From Microbulbifer mangrovi (GTDB lineage Bacteria > Pseudomonadota > Gammaproteobacteria > Pseudomonadales > Cellvibrionaceae), in assembly GCF_002009015.1 (NCBI RefSeq), contig NZ_LZDE01000330.1, positions 1 to 49,173 of the forward strand: a stretch of 49,173 nucleotides of DNA. Reading direction: 5' to 3'. Shown here piece after piece: positions 34,220 to 43,150 of the stretch. The notes beneath the pieces are model-generated. The model worked only from the letters and a program-made list of their open reading frames with translations, made no database searches and was not told where the DNA came from. Every line of letters starts with the position of its first letter. Position 1 is the first letter of the stretch. The position numbers and the translations under genes are program-made.

Positions 34220-35389
34220 GTGGCCATTACCTACTATCGATTGGGGCCGCAGCGGCGCCTACATGAGATAATTTTTGCCGGCAGCCACGATGCGGCTATT
34301 ACCTCCGGCAAAAGTAACGTGCAGACCCAGGACCTGAATATCCTGGAGCAGGCCCGAGTCGGAGTGCGACTGTTTGACCTGCGTATTCTCACCAAAGGTG
34401 GAAAGCACGGCGCGAAACAATACGCTTATCACGGCAGCGGCAAAGGTGCGAAAGATCGCACCATGAAAAGCAATATCACCAACAAAACCCACGATATTTC
34501 CGTCTACAACGGCATGTTTTATGGTTCCACCGGAATTTCTCTGGTGGATATCCTGAATCAAGCGAAAACCTTCGTTACCGATAAACTGACCAGCAAGGAA
34601 TTCCTGATACTCAAGTTTGATAAGTGCACGAACTGGGAGTTGATCGCGGAGACCTGTATCGCCATTCTTGGCAACAATATTTTCAAATACCACCAGAATG
34701 TCGAATTCAGCAAACTCACGCTGGAAGACCTGGCCGGCAAGGTAGTTTGCGTTTTTAACGAGGGCGCACTGAAAAAGGCGGGAGTCACATCCGGCCCGCA
34801 GGACGGCATCCTCAGTTTTCGTTCACTGAAAGCCAAAAAAGGGGCCAACAAAGCCTACGTACCGAATTTTCCGGGGATGCAGTATTTCGGCAAGGGCGGC
34901 ACCAATATCAAGTACATCTGGAAAACCAAGCGTGACAAGCGCAAGGAAAACTACACCAAACAGCAGAAAATCATGCTGCAGATGGCCTGCTCGAACGATA
35001 TGCAGTCGCCCAATGTGCTGGGCATGATGTATTGGACGGCGACCGGTTTGAGCCACAGTATCAAGGAACGTGACGATGTGCTGTGGAATCGCACCGGGGT
35101 ACATAAGATGAGTGAGCTCTGGCGCAGCGGCCTGGAGGCGTCAATTGGCCACCAGTTGGAACAGGAGCGTATCAAGTGCCTGGAGTGGGGCGGCAAGATG
35201 CGTATGAAGGCATTTTTCCCCAATATTGTGATGGTGGATTTTGCCAACTTCGACAAGTGCAAAACCATCTACGACCTGAACACGCTGAAAGACGATATGT
35301 TGGCCCGGGCGTATGAAACCTATATGGGATTCAATTCGGATCAGCAGGTTAAAGGCAAGAGCCCCGTGCGCCGTCCGGTACCAGTTTAA
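34220..35389 (+). CDS. PI-PLC X-domain-like phosphodiesterase
   Basis: This is a 389-residue protein resembling the catalytic domain of bacterial phosphatidylinositol-specific phospholipase C, which cleaves the phosphodiester next to inositol. The active-site pattern is present: FAGSHDAA (first His and following Asp), GVRLFDLRI (Asp and Arg), AYHGSG (second His) and ILKFDKC on the next strand. The GTG start has AGGGAGAG upstream. Unlike secreted PI-PLCs it has no signal peptide in this reading. It therefore either acts in the cytoplasm or leaves by a signal-peptide-independent route. It has no operon partner: 328 bases upstream, and a convergent gene 7 bases downstream. The substrate is not known. 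Confidence 0.8.
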   Translation: MAITYYRLGPQRRLHEIIFAGSHDAAITSGKSNVQTQDLNILEQARVGVRLFDLRILTKGGKHGAKQYAYHGSGKGAKDRTMKSNITNKTHDISVYNGMFYGSTGISLVDILNQAKTFVTDKLTSKEFLILKFDKCTNWELIAETCIAILGNNIFKYHQNVEFSKLTLEDLAGKVVCVFNEGALKKAGVTSGPQDGILSFRSLKAKKGANKAYVPNFPGMQYFGKGGTNIKYIWKTKRDKRKENYTKQQKIMLQMACSNDMQSPNVLGMMYWTATGLSHSIKERDDVLWNRTGVHKMSELWRSGLEASIGHQLEQERIKCLEWGGKMRMKAFFPNIVMVDFANFDKCKTIYDLNTLKDDMLARAYETYMGFNSDQQVKGKSPVRRPVPV

Positions 35390-35395
35390 TGCGAT

Positions 35396-36208
35396 TTACC
35401 CCCGCGGCCGGCTTGTTGTAACGATTCGGTCGAGGCGCAGCCTTTCCCGCGAGTCAAACAGTCGCCGGGTACACAGCGCCACCGCCGCGAAGGTGCCGAA
35501 CCCGGTGCCCGCGGTGATGGTGAACATGATCAGAATCTGATATTTCACGGCCAGCGCCGGAGGACTTCCGGCGAGTATCTGGCCGGTCATCATCCCCGGC
35601 AGCGATACGATGCCGGCTGCGGCCATCGCGTTGATGGTGGGCATCAGTCCCGCGCGCATGGCATCGCGACGCAGCTGGGCGCTGGCCTGCTTCCAGTGCT
35701 CCCCCAGCATTAGCCTCCCCTCGATTTCCCCGCGGGCCCGACGCGCGCCCTCCGTCAACCGTTCCAATCCCAGCGCCACGCCGGTCATGGTATTGCCGAG
35801 CAGCATGCCGAGGAGAGGAATGGCGTATTGCGGGGTATACCAGGGCTCGGGCCCGATGATTACCACCAGCGTCAGTACCGTGATACTGAATGCAGAGATA
35901 AACATGGAGAGGGTGCCGATACCGAAGCTCCAGCCTCCGCGCAGGCGGTAGCGCTGCCGGGCCACCACTTCGCGCCCGGCCAGTAGCAGCATGACAATAC
36001 CCATCAACGCCACCCAGTGCAGGCTGCCTGCGGCGAACAGGGTTTCCAGTACCAGGCCGATCAAAGCCAGTTGAATAGCCGTGCGCGCCGCGGCAACCAG
36101 CAGAGAGCGGCCGATTTTCAATTGTGCCAGCCAGGTACAGGCCGCCAGTGCCAGCACCAGCCCGGCGGCAATCCCCAGGTGCCACCAGCTGAGGTCGATG
36201 ACATTCAC
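35396..36208 (-). CDS. fetB: FetB-type ABC transporter permease
   Basis: This is a 270-residue inner-membrane protein of the UPF0014/FetB family; E. coli FetAB is an iron exporter linked to oxidative-stress resistance. About seven hydrophobic segments are visible. Conserved blocks include KIGRSLLVAAARTAIQLALIG near the N-terminus, IPLLGMLLGNTMTGVALGLERL in the middle, and GLMPTINAMAAAGIVSLPGMMTGQILAG followed by a C-terminal IMFTITAGTGFGTFAAV helix. It overlaps fetA by 4 bases (ATGA), so the two are translationally coupled. The gene ends 7 bases from the convergent PI-PLC-like gene. Confidence 0.93.
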   Translation of the reverse strand: MNVIDLSWWHLGIAAGLVLALAACTWLAQLKIGRSLLVAAARTAIQLALIGLVLETLFAAGSLHWVALMGIVMLLLAGREVVARQRYRLRGGWSFGIGTLSMFISAFSITVLTLVVIIGPEPWYTPQYAIPLLGMLLGNTMTGVALGLERLTEGARRARGEIEGRLMLGEHWKQASAQLRRDAMRAGLMPTINAMAAAGIVSLPGMMTGQILAGSPPALAVKYQILIMFTITAGTGFGTFAAVALCTRRLFDSRERLRLDRIVTTSRPRG

Positions 36209-36837
36209 GGTTTCAGCTCCCTCGGCTGCAGCCGTCGGTCTTCAATATGAAAATGCCGGTCTGCTACCCGCTGAATCTGGTCCTCACGGTGGGCTACCCA
36301 CAACACGGGTAATAGCCTTTCGCGGATCTGGTTACACAGCCATTGCTCTACCTGCATAGTGCTGTCTTCGTCGAGGTTGGCGGTGGGTTCGTCGAGCAGA
36401 AGGGCATGGGGTTTGTATTGCAGAGCGCGGAGTACTGCCAGACGCTGTTTCTCCCCGGATGACAGACGGGCTACCGGCCACTCGAATGCCTGCGGGCTGA
36501 TGCCCAGTGCGCGCAGTGCGTCCTGCTGATCGTGGTGGAAATGCTCGCCCACGGTTTCAAACCACCAGTGGCTTTCCGCCGGTACCATCATCACCGCCTT
36601 TCGCCACTGATGCGCGGGGAGATCGGCCTGTGCCTGTTTACCCAGCAGGACACTGCCACAGTGCGGCTCCAGGTCAGCGATCGCGCGCAACAGGCGACTT
36701 TTTCCACAGCCCGAAGGGCCTGACAGGCACACGATTTCTCCGGTGGCAATTTGCAAGTCGGTCGCTTCCAGCTCGCCCACGGAGAGGCCGCGCAGCACCA
36801 GCCCGCTTGTGCTTTGCTCAGCCAAACTGGCCGACAC
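36205..36837 (-). CDS. fetA: FetA-type ABC transporter ATP-binding protein
   Basis: This is the 210-residue nucleotide-binding subunit that pairs with FetB. Walker A is GPSGCGKS (40-47), the signature is LSSGE (125-129, instead of the usual LSGGQ/E), Walker B is LLLDEPTANLD (146-156) and the H-loop is VLWVAHREDQ. The Q-loop position, normally a Gln, reads VPAESHWW, so the usual glutamine appears to be missing. The gene overlaps both neighbours: 20 bases with the DUF2214 gene upstream and 4 with fetB downstream. This indicates a tight three-gene operon. Confidence 0.9.
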   Translation of the reverse strand: MSASLAEQSTSGLVLRGLSVGELEATDLQIATGEIVCLSGPSGCGKSRLLRAIADLEPHCGSVLLGKQAQADLPAHQWRKAVMMVPAESHWWFETVGEHFHHDQQDALRALGISPQAFEWPVARLSSGEKQRLAVLRALQYKPHALLLDEPTANLDEDSTMQVEQWLCNQIRERLLPVLWVAHREDQIQRVADRHFHIEDRRLQPRELKP

Positions 36838-37270
36838 CTTTGGCCATCAGTGCCGCGCACAGGGCCATGCCAGCCATGGCGGTGAGCTCTGCATGTACGC
36901 AGATACGCAGCCTGCGCAGTTGTTTGGGAGGCAATTGCGGCAGCTCGCCCTGTTTCAGGGATTTGCTCCAGCGCAGGAATTGAATTGTCGGGTAAATGGA
37001 AAGGAGGGCGGCGATAGCAAACAGGGTGAGCTTGCCGTGGAAGGCCACATTGTGGAAATAATAGGCGGCCCCTTTTTCAAAATAAAATACCCGCATCACG
37101 CCCACTACCAGCAGAGTGAGTGCCGATAGCCCCAGGATCCGGTCGACAATCTGCAATTTGCGCGCGTTCTGCAGTGTCAGCGGCTGGCCCAGTATCACCA
37201 GCTGGACGGTAAGCGTCACCGCGAGCGCGAGGAAAGCCAGGTGGTGCAGGCAGGCAAACAAGACGGACAT
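36818..37270 (-). CDS. DUF2214-family membrane protein
   Basis: This is a 150-residue inner-membrane protein with four hydrophobic helices. The start at 37270 (MSVLFACLHHLAFLALA) is chosen because a longer frame beginning at 37393 adds a basic, poorly conserved leader. Family features are the N-terminal LHHLAF motif with paired histidines, the RKLQIVDRILGLSALTLLVVGVMR segment and the YFHNVAFHGKL motif. Histidines in membrane helices hint at metal or heme binding, but the function is unknown. Its 3' end overlaps fetA by 20 bases, so it is coupled to the exporter genes and may assist the same metal-related process. Confidence 0.8.
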   Translation of the reverse strand: MSVLFACLHHLAFLALAVTLTVQLVILGQPLTLQNARKLQIVDRILGLSALTLLVVGVMRVFYFEKGAAYYFHNVAFHGKLTLFAIAALLSIYPTIQFLRWSKSLKQGELPQLPPKQLRRLRICVHAELTAMAGMALCAALMAKGVGQFG

Positions 37271-37450
37271 CGTGGGGCATCCTTGCTGTTGTGCGCGGGT
37301 ATATGGCGCGGTATCGATGAGCAGAGGTGTTTTTATCAGGAATGCCCCGAGTAGCGCAATGCAGCGGTGCCGGGCCCCAGGCCTTTGAACCACCAGCCGG
37401 TGTCCGCCATAATCCCCCCTCTTCGAACAAAATAACGAGACTCTCGCAGT

Positions 37451-39700
37451 ATGACCGAGCCCTCTGTCTTTGAAGCGTCAGAACGCCAGAACCTGGCGGA
37501 GTACACCGAGAAGGCGTATCTGGACTATTCCATGTACGTAATCCTCGATCGCGCCCTGCCTAATATCGGCGACGGCCTCAAGCCGGTTCAGCGCCGCATT
37601 GTCTACGCCATGAGCGAGCTGGGCCTGAAGAACACGGCCAAGTACAAGAAGTCCGCCCGCACCGTGGGCGACGTCATCGGTAAGTACCATCCCCACGGCG
37701 ACAGCGCGGTGTACGAAGCGATGGTGTTGATGGCGCAGCCGTTCAGCTATCGCTATCCGCTGGTGGATGGCCAGGGCAACTGGGGTTCCCCGGATGATCC
37801 CAAGTCGTTCGCTGCCATGCGGTATACCGAATCCCGTATGGGCAAGTACTCCGAAGTGCTGCTGTCTGAACTGGGGCAGGGCACCGTGGACTGGCAGGCC
37901 AACTTCGATGGCACCATGGATGAGCCCGCGGTGCTGCCTGCTCGGGTACCCAATATCCTGCTGAATGGCACCACCGGTATCGCGGTGGGCATGGCCACGG
38001 ATATTCCCCCGCACAACCTGCGCGAGGTGGTGGATGCCACCGTGCATATGCTGGAGAACCCCAAGGCCACGGTCAGTGAGCTGTGCGAGTTTATCCAGGG
38101 CCCGGACATGCCCACCGAGGCGGAGATCATCTCTCCCCGCGCTGATCTGCAGAAGATGTACGAGACCGGCAAGGGCTCGGTGAAGATGCGCGCGGTATGG
38201 ACCCGCGAAGATGGCGATATCGTGATTACCGCGCTGCCGTACCAGGCCAGCGGCTCCAAAGTGCTGGAGCAGATCGCGGCACAGATGCAGGCGAAGAAGT
38301 TGCCAATGGTGGCCGACCTGCGGGATGAGTCCGATCACGAGAATCCCACGCGTCTGGTGATCGTGCCCAAGTCCAACCGGGTGGACCTGGATCAGGTGAT
38401 GAACCACCTGTTTGCCACCACCGACCTGGAGAAGAGCTACCGGGTCAACCTGAACATGATCGGCATCGACGGTCGCCCGCAGGTGAAGTCCCTGGACAAG
38501 ATCCTGACCGAGTGGCTGAGCTTCCGTACCGTCACCACGCGCCGTCGCTTGCAGTTCCGCCTCGATAAGGTCGAAAGGCGACTGCACCTGTTGGCCGGTT
38601 TGCTGGTTGCGTTCCTGAATATCGATGAAGTGATCGAGATTATCCGCACCCACGATGAGCCAAAGCAGGAGCTGATGCGTCGCTTCGAGCTCAGCGATGT
38701 GCAGGCGGAATATATCCTCGATACCAAGTTGCGCCAGTTGGCCCGCCTCGAGGAGATGAAGATCCGCGGCGAGCAGGCAGAACTGGAAAAAGAACGCGAT
38801 ACCCTCACCAAGACCCTGGATAGCGCGCGCCGCCTGAAAACCCTGATCAAAAAGGAACTGTTGCAGGCCGCCGACGAGTTCGGCGATGAGCGCCGTTCGC
38901 CGATCGTGCAGCGCGAGGAGGCCAAGGCGTTCAACGAGGCTGACCTGCTGACCTCGGATCCGATTACCGTGGTGCTGTCCGACAAGGGTTGGATTCGCCA
39001 GGCCAAGGGCCACGAAATCGATCCGACTTCACTCAGTTACAAGGCGGGGGATGGCTTCAAATACGCCGCCCGCGGCAAGAGTAACCAGCCCGCGCTACTG
39101 CTCGACAGTACCGGGCGCAGTTACGCCATTGCCGCGCATACCCTGCCGTCGGCGCGGGGCCAGGGCGAACCGCTTTCCGGGCGTATCAATCCGCCGTCGG
39201 GGGCCACTTTCGAAGGCCTGCTGATGGGGGCAGACGATCAGAAAGTCCTGCTGGCCAGCGATGCCGGTTACGGCTTTATCGCCAAATATGCGGATCTTCA
39301 GTCGCGCAACAAGGCGGGCAAGGCCATGCTGAGCCTGCCGAAAAATGCCCGCGTGCTGCCGCCACAAGAAATCGAAAACCCGGATGAGGCGCTGCTCGCA
39401 GCAGTAACCAGCGAGGGTCGCATGCTGGTGTTCCCGGTTTCCGAACTGCCGGAACTGTCCAAGGGCAAGGGCAACAAGATCATCAACATCCCCGCGGCCC
39501 GCGCCGCCAGCCGTGAGGAATTTGTGGTGGGCATTGCGGTGCTGGAGGGCAGCGACCAGCTGCTCGTTCACGCCGGCAAGCGCCATACCAAGATCAAGAT
39601 CGCGGAGCTGGAGCACTATCAGGGGGAGCGGGGCCGTCGCGGCAACAAGCTGCCGCGTGGATTCCAGAAGGTAGACAAGGTGGAAGTTCAGAGGAAGTAA
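37451..39700 (+). CDS. parC: DNA topoisomerase IV subunit A
   Basis: This is the 749-residue ParC subunit of topoisomerase IV, the ATP-dependent type IIA enzyme that decatenates daughter chromosomes together with ParE. The N-terminal winged-helix/tower region contains the quinolone-resistance-determining loop [16 protein letters not shown], with S85 and E89 in the wild-type state, and the active-site tyrosine Y125 in AAMRYTESR. The [18 protein letters not shown] motif, a coiled-coil region and a C-terminal beta-pinwheel follow, ending in a basic tail. parE is not in the window. The gene stands alone and is followed by a strong terminator. Confidence 0.98.
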   Translation: MTEPSVFEASERQNLAEYTEKAYLDYSMYVILDRALPNIGDGLKPVQRRIVYAMSELGLKNTAKYKKSARTVGDVIGKYHPHGDSAVYEAMVLMAQPFSYRYPLVDGQGNWGSPDDPKSFAAMRYTESRMGKYSEVLLSELGQGTVDWQANFDGTMDEPAVLPARVPNILLNGTTGIAVGMATDIPPHNLREVVDATVHMLENPKATVSELCEFIQGPDMPTEAEIISPRADLQKMYETGKGSVKMRAVWTREDGDIVITALPYQASGSKVLEQIAAQMQAKKLPMVADLRDESDHENPTRLVIVPKSNRVDLDQVMNHLFATTDLEKSYRVNLNMIGIDGRPQVKSLDKILTEWLSFRTVTTRRRLQFRLDKVERRLHLLAGLLVAFLNIDEVIEIIRTHDEPKQELMRRFELSDVQAEYILDTKLRQLARLEEMKIRGEQAELEKERDTLTKTLDSARRLKTLIKKELLQAADEFGDERRSPIVQREEAKAFNEADLLTSDPITVVLSDKGWIRQAKGHEIDPTSLSYKAGDGFKYAARGKSNQPALLLDSTGRSYAIAAHTLPSARGQGEPLSGRINPPSGATFEGLLMGADDQKVLLASDAGYGFIAKYADLQSRNKAGKAMLSLPKNARVLPPQEIENPDEALLAAVTSEGRMLVFPVSELPELSKGKGNKIINIPAARAASREEFVVGIAVLEGSDQLLVHAGKRHTKIKIAELEHYQGERGRRGNKLPRGFQKVDKVEVQRK

Positions 39701-39720
39701 CCTGCGCTCCCGTCAGGATG

Positions 39721-39748
39721 AAAAAGCGGCCAATCGGCCGCTTTTTTT
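39721..39748. terminator. Intrinsic terminator after parC
   Basis: An 11-bp stem AAAAAGCGGCC with its complement around a 4-base loop is followed by an unbroken T-run, 20 bases after the parC stop. The A-run at the left gives partial function on the other strand. Confidence 0.95.
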
Positions 39749-39792
39749 ATGCATCAAGGTTCACTCCTGAAACTGATGAGTCAGCAGTTCGC

Positions 39793-39820
39793 TTGCGAAA
39801 TTAGTAAGCATGCTTACAAT
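39793..39820 (+). promoter_or_regulatory. marR-emrAB promoter overlapped by a palindromic operator
   Basis: TTGCGA (39793-39798), a 16-base spacer and TACAAT (39815-39820) resemble a sigma70 promoter. A perfect 14-base palindrome GTAAGCATGCTTAC (39804-39817) covers the spacer and the start of the -10 box. This is where a MarR-type autorepressor normally binds. The coding start at 39877 leaves a leader of about 50 bases. Confidence 0.7.
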
Positions 39821-39876
39821 AAGCTCACTTAGCCCGGGACAAGCTCCTGTGCGCCCCACAATCTCTCAAGTGAAAA

Positions 39877-40326
39877 ATGAATAAATCCGACATCGCGGCG
39901 CAGCTGGGTTTTGAGCTGCACACCACCGCACGCCTGTTAAAACGAAACTTTGATCGCCGCGCGAAGACCCACGGGCTGACCCGTGCGCGCTGGCAGGTGC
40001 TGTGGATTCTCAATCGAAACGAGGGCATGAAGCAGGCGGAGCTCGCCGAACGCATGGATGTGGCGCCGATTACGCTGACCCGCCAGATCGACCTGCTGGA
40101 AGCGGAGGGCTTGGTGGAGCGCCGGCAGGACCCCCAGGACCGCCGATGTTTCCGGATTTATCTGACAGCGGCTGCGGCACCGGTGCTCGAGATCCTGCAG
40201 GGGCTCGCTGCGGAAACTCGCAGCCAGGCCCTGTCGGGAATCACTGCCGAAGAACAACAGCAGTTGATGAACTTGTTGGGCCGGGTGCACCAGAACCTGA
40301 GCCGAGAGGAGGTGGTCAGTGACTGA
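39877..40326 (+). CDS. MarR-family transcriptional regulator
   Basis: This is a 149-residue winged-helix repressor, likely controlling the emrAB-type pump that follows. The winged helix is visible at about residues 30-95: TRARWQVLWILNRNEGMKQAELAERMDVAPITLTRQIDLLEAEGLVERRQDPQDRRCF (by position, the central part of the gene), with the DPxDRR wing typical of MarR. N- and C-terminal helices form the dimer interface. A palindrome overlaps its promoter, so autorepression relieved by a drug or phenolic ligand is expected. Its last 8 bases overlap the emrA-like start. Confidence 0.92.
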   Translation: MNKSDIAAQLGFELHTTARLLKRNFDRRAKTHGLTRARWQVLWILNRNEGMKQAELAERMDVAPITLTRQIDLLEAEGLVERRQDPQDRRCFRIYLTAAAAPVLEILQGLAAETRSQALSGITAEEQQQLMNLLGRVHQNLSREEVVSD

Positions 40327-41437
40327 GCCAGCCCAGAACAAAATCGAGGAAAACGATTCCGTGGAAAGCAGTGCAGAGCAAAAACAGAAATCCCGTCGTA
40401 TCGGCTTCGCCCTGGGGCTTGTGGTGGCCGGAGCCGTGACGGCCTGGGCCATCTGGGGTGGTGGCAGCAGCGTGCACACGGAAAATGCCTATGTAAAGGC
40501 GGACAAGATCGCCCTGGCTCCGGAAGTGAGCGGCATTGTGGCCGAGGTCGCGGTGCGCGCGAATCAGGCAGTGAACAAGGGCGACCTGCTGGTACAGCTG
40601 GACGATACTCCGTTTCGGCTCGCGGTTGCTGAAGCCGAAGCGCATCTGGCACAGGTAAAAAATCAGGTGCACGCCCGTCAGGCCGAGTACGCAGAAGCGG
40701 AAGCTGAGTTGCAACAGGCGCAGACAGACGCGGAGTTTTTCCGGCGCCAGCTGGAGCGCAACGAAAAACTGGGCAAGGTGGCACTATCGGAATCCCAGCT
40801 GGACGAATCCCGCCAGAAGCTGGATCAGGCGCGTGCGCGCATCGCGATCAGCTCTGAAAAACTCGCGAGCCTGCGCGCGGAACTGGGCGGGAATTCCCAG
40901 GTGCCACTGGAGCAGCAGGCGGATGTCATGGTGGCCCAGGCCCAGCTGGACAAGGCCCGTTACCAGCTGTCGCGCACGCGCATCGTTGCACCGGTTGCCG
41001 GTGTCATCGCCAACGAGGCGCCACAGGTGGGAGAAATGGCTCCGGCGGGGCTGTCTGTGGTGAGCATGCTCGGCACCGAGGCCATGTGGGTGGAAGCCAA
41101 CCTCAAGGAAACCCAGCTGGAAAAAGTGCGCGCGGGCCAGCAGGCAGAAATTACCGTCGACGCCTATCCCGGTGTCAAATTCCAGGCTTTGGTAGAAAGC
41201 CTCAGTGGCGCCAGTGGCAGTGAGTTCGCGTTGATTCCGCCGCAAAATGCGAGCGGCAACTGGGTAAAGGTGGTACAGCGTGTGCCGGTGCGCCTGCGAC
41301 TGCTACCCGCGGAAGATCGACCGGTGCTGCGCGCCGGTATGAGTGCGGAAGTCGAAATCGATATCTCTGAAGACAACAAGCTGGTATCCGCCCGCGCGAC
41401 CGATGCCAGCGGCGGCCGGGTTGTGCTGGCGCCATGA
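40319..41437 (+). CDS. EmrA-like membrane fusion protein (HlyD family)
   Basis: This is a 372-residue periplasmic adaptor of a tripartite drug efflux pump. It starts at a GTG inside the end of marR, with GAGGAGG upstream. A single membrane anchor lies at about residues 25-45 (IGFALGLVVAGAVTAWAIW). The biotinyl-lipoyl half-motif EVSGIVAEVAVRANQAVNKGDLLVQLDD follows, then a long alpha-helical hairpin (about 100-195, coiled-coil rich in Ala/Glu/Gln), the returning lipoyl half TRIVAPVAGVIANEAPQVGEM and a beta-barrel domain. It would link EmrB-like permease to an outer-membrane TolC-type channel, not present here. It overlaps the next gene by 4 bases. Confidence 0.92.
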   Translation: MTEPAQNKIEENDSVESSAEQKQKSRRIGFALGLVVAGAVTAWAIWGGGSSVHTENAYVKADKIALAPEVSGIVAEVAVRANQAVNKGDLLVQLDDTPFRLAVAEAEAHLAQVKNQVHARQAEYAEAEAELQQAQTDAEFFRRQLERNEKLGKVALSESQLDESRQKLDQARARIAISSEKLASLRAELGGNSQVPLEQQADVMVAQAQLDKARYQLSRTRIVAPVAGVIANEAPQVGEMAPAGLSVVSMLGTEAMWVEANLKETQLEKVRAGQQAEITVDAYPGVKFQALVESLSGASGSEFALIPPQNASGNWVKVVQRVPVRLRLLPAEDRPVLRAGMSAEVEIDISEDNKLVSARATDASGGRVVLAP

Positions 41438-42981
41438 GCACCGGGGTAAGCGGCGCGGCAGGCACCGGCAGCGGCGCGCCGATGTCGGCAGCGCGGGCTT
41501 CCGGCGGCGAGGCGATGATCACGGTCAGTATCATGCTGGCCACCATCATGCAGGTGTTGGATACCACCATCGCCAACGTGGCCCTGCCACATATGCAGGG
41601 CAGTCTGGGCGCGAGCAGTGACCAGATCACCTGGGTGCTGACTTCCTATATCGTCGCCGCTGCGATCATGACTCCCCCGGTGGGCTACCTTGCCCAGCGC
41701 TTCGGGCGCCGGCAGGTATTCCTGTGGTCGGTAGGTGGCTTCACCATCTCCTCCATGTTGTGCGGCCAGGCGGGCAGCCTGAATGAAATGATCCTGTGGC
41801 GGCTGCTGCAGGGTGTCTTCGGCGCTTCCCTGGTCCCCCTTTCCCAGGCCACGCTGCTCGACACCTTTCCCAAAGAAAAACACGCATCCGCCATGAGTAT
41901 CTGGGGGGTGGGAGTAATGATCGGCCCGGTGCTGGGGCCAACACTGGGTGGCTGGCTGACGGAGTATTACTCCTGGCGCTGGGTGTTCTATATCAACCTG
42001 CCGTTTGGCATCCTCTCCATGCTCGGGATCTATTTCTGCGTGCCGGAAAGTGAAACCCGCAAACAGCGCTTCGACAGCCTTGGTTTCGGGCTGCTGGCGC
42101 TGGCGGTAGGTGCACTGCAGATGCTGCTCGACCGCGGTGAGCAGGTGGAGTGGTTCGAGGCGCTGGAAATACAGCTGTACGCCATCCTTGCCGTGCTCGG
42201 TTTGTACCTGTTCGTGGTACATTCCCGCACCACCAGCAACCCGTTTCTTTCCCCGGAACTGTTCCGCGATCGCAACTATGTTTCCGGACTGCTGTTTATC
42301 TTTGTTGTGGGAATTATCCTGCTCGCCACCATGGCATTGTTGCCGCCCTTCCTGCAGCAGTGGAAGGGCTATCCGGTGGTGACCACCGGCCTTATCCTGA
42401 TGCCGCGGGGCGTCGGCACCATGATTTCCATGATGGTGGTGGGCAAGCTGATGCAGCGTTTTGACGCCCGCGGGTTGATCCTGGTCGGCATGGGCCTGGT
42501 GTCATACTCCCTGTGGGAAATGACCGGGTTCAATCTGCAGGTGAGCCAGCACGACCTGATTGTCACCGGCGTGCTGCAGGGGCTTGGACTGGGACTGGTA
42601 TTCGTACCGATTTCCACCCTCTCTTACGCCACCCTGGCGCCGCGCTTTCGCGGTGAGGCGACCGCGCTGTTCAGCCTGTCGCGAAATCTCGGTAGCAGTA
42701 TCGGGGTATCGATTGTGATGGCAGCACTGACGCGTAATCTGTGGATCAACCAGCAGCAGCTGGGTGAGCGGGTGCAATTGCCTGCGGGTATGCTGAATGG
42801 CCTGCCGTCGGCGGATGCCATTTCCGTGCTGCCCGGTGCTGTCATGGAAGAGATCACCCGCCAGGCCGCGGAAATTGCCTACGTGAACGATTTCCAGATG
42901 CTGATGTGGATCAACATCGCGGCAATGCCACTGGTATTCCTTTTATCCAATCCGGAAAAAAGCAGCCAGGCAAAAAACTGA
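41434..42981 (+). CDS. EmrB-like DHA2-family multidrug efflux permease
   Basis: This is a 515-residue major-facilitator transporter with 14 predicted helices (DHA2 family), the inner-membrane pump partner of the EmrA-like adaptor. The motif LDTTIANVALPHMQG in helix 1 is diagnostic, followed by motif A-type GYLAQRFGRRQVF in the 2-3 loop and motif C-like GPVLGPTLGGWLTE in helix 5. The N-terminus has about 25 extra Gly/Ala/Ser residues before the first helix. ATGA coupling with the adaptor gene shows one operon: marR, emrA, emrB. Substrates are probably lipophilic drugs or uncouplers, by family analogy. Confidence 0.93.
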   Translation: MSTGVSGAAGTGSGAPMSAARASGGEAMITVSIMLATIMQVLDTTIANVALPHMQGSLGASSDQITWVLTSYIVAAAIMTPPVGYLAQRFGRRQVFLWSVGGFTISSMLCGQAGSLNEMILWRLLQGVFGASLVPLSQATLLDTFPKEKHASAMSIWGVGVMIGPVLGPTLGGWLTEYYSWRWVFYINLPFGILSMLGIYFCVPESETRKQRFDSLGFGLLALAVGALQMLLDRGEQVEWFEALEIQLYAILAVLGLYLFVVHSRTTSNPFLSPELFRDRNYVSGLLFIFVVGIILLATMALLPPFLQQWKGYPVVTTGLILMPRGVGTMISMMVVGKLMQRFDARGLILVGMGLVSYSLWEMTGFNLQVSQHDLIVTGVLQGLGLGLVFVPISTLSYATLAPRFRGEATALFSLSRNLGSSIGVSIVMAALTRNLWINQQQLGERVQLPAGMLNGLPSADAISVLPGAVMEEITRQAAEIAYVNDFQMLMWINIAAMPLVFLLSNPEKSSQAKN

Positions 42982-43041
42982 GTCCAAAATCGAATCAGAA
43001 ATTGCCTCGCTGCTCATAGACACCTAACGGCCAGAAGCGAA

Positions 43042-43110
43042 AGCCGCCCTGGTGGCGCTGTGCGGAACATTTGCCGACAGGTTGTGGAGCACAGGGCCAC
43101 CAGGGCGGCT
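43042..43110. repeat. Long inverted repeat, 22-bp arms with one mismatch
   Basis: The left arm 43042-43063 (AGCCGCCCTGGTGGCGCTGTGC) pairs with the right arm 43089-43110 with one mismatch, leaving a 25-base loop. It lies between the convergent emrB-like and DUF2147 genes. On the minus strand the stem is followed by TTTCGCTT, a weak U-tract, so it may terminate the DUF2147 mRNA. The arms are much longer than those of ordinary terminators. Confidence 0.8.
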
Positions 43111-43150
43111 GCCCCAAAGCTCTTCTATGCGGGCGGCCCGTAAAAGCGCT

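Noticed and set aside
37478..39013. 511-codon open frame on the minus strand inside parC
   Set aside because: Antisense shadow of parC; composition is low-complexity Gly/His/Gln and no family is recognisable.
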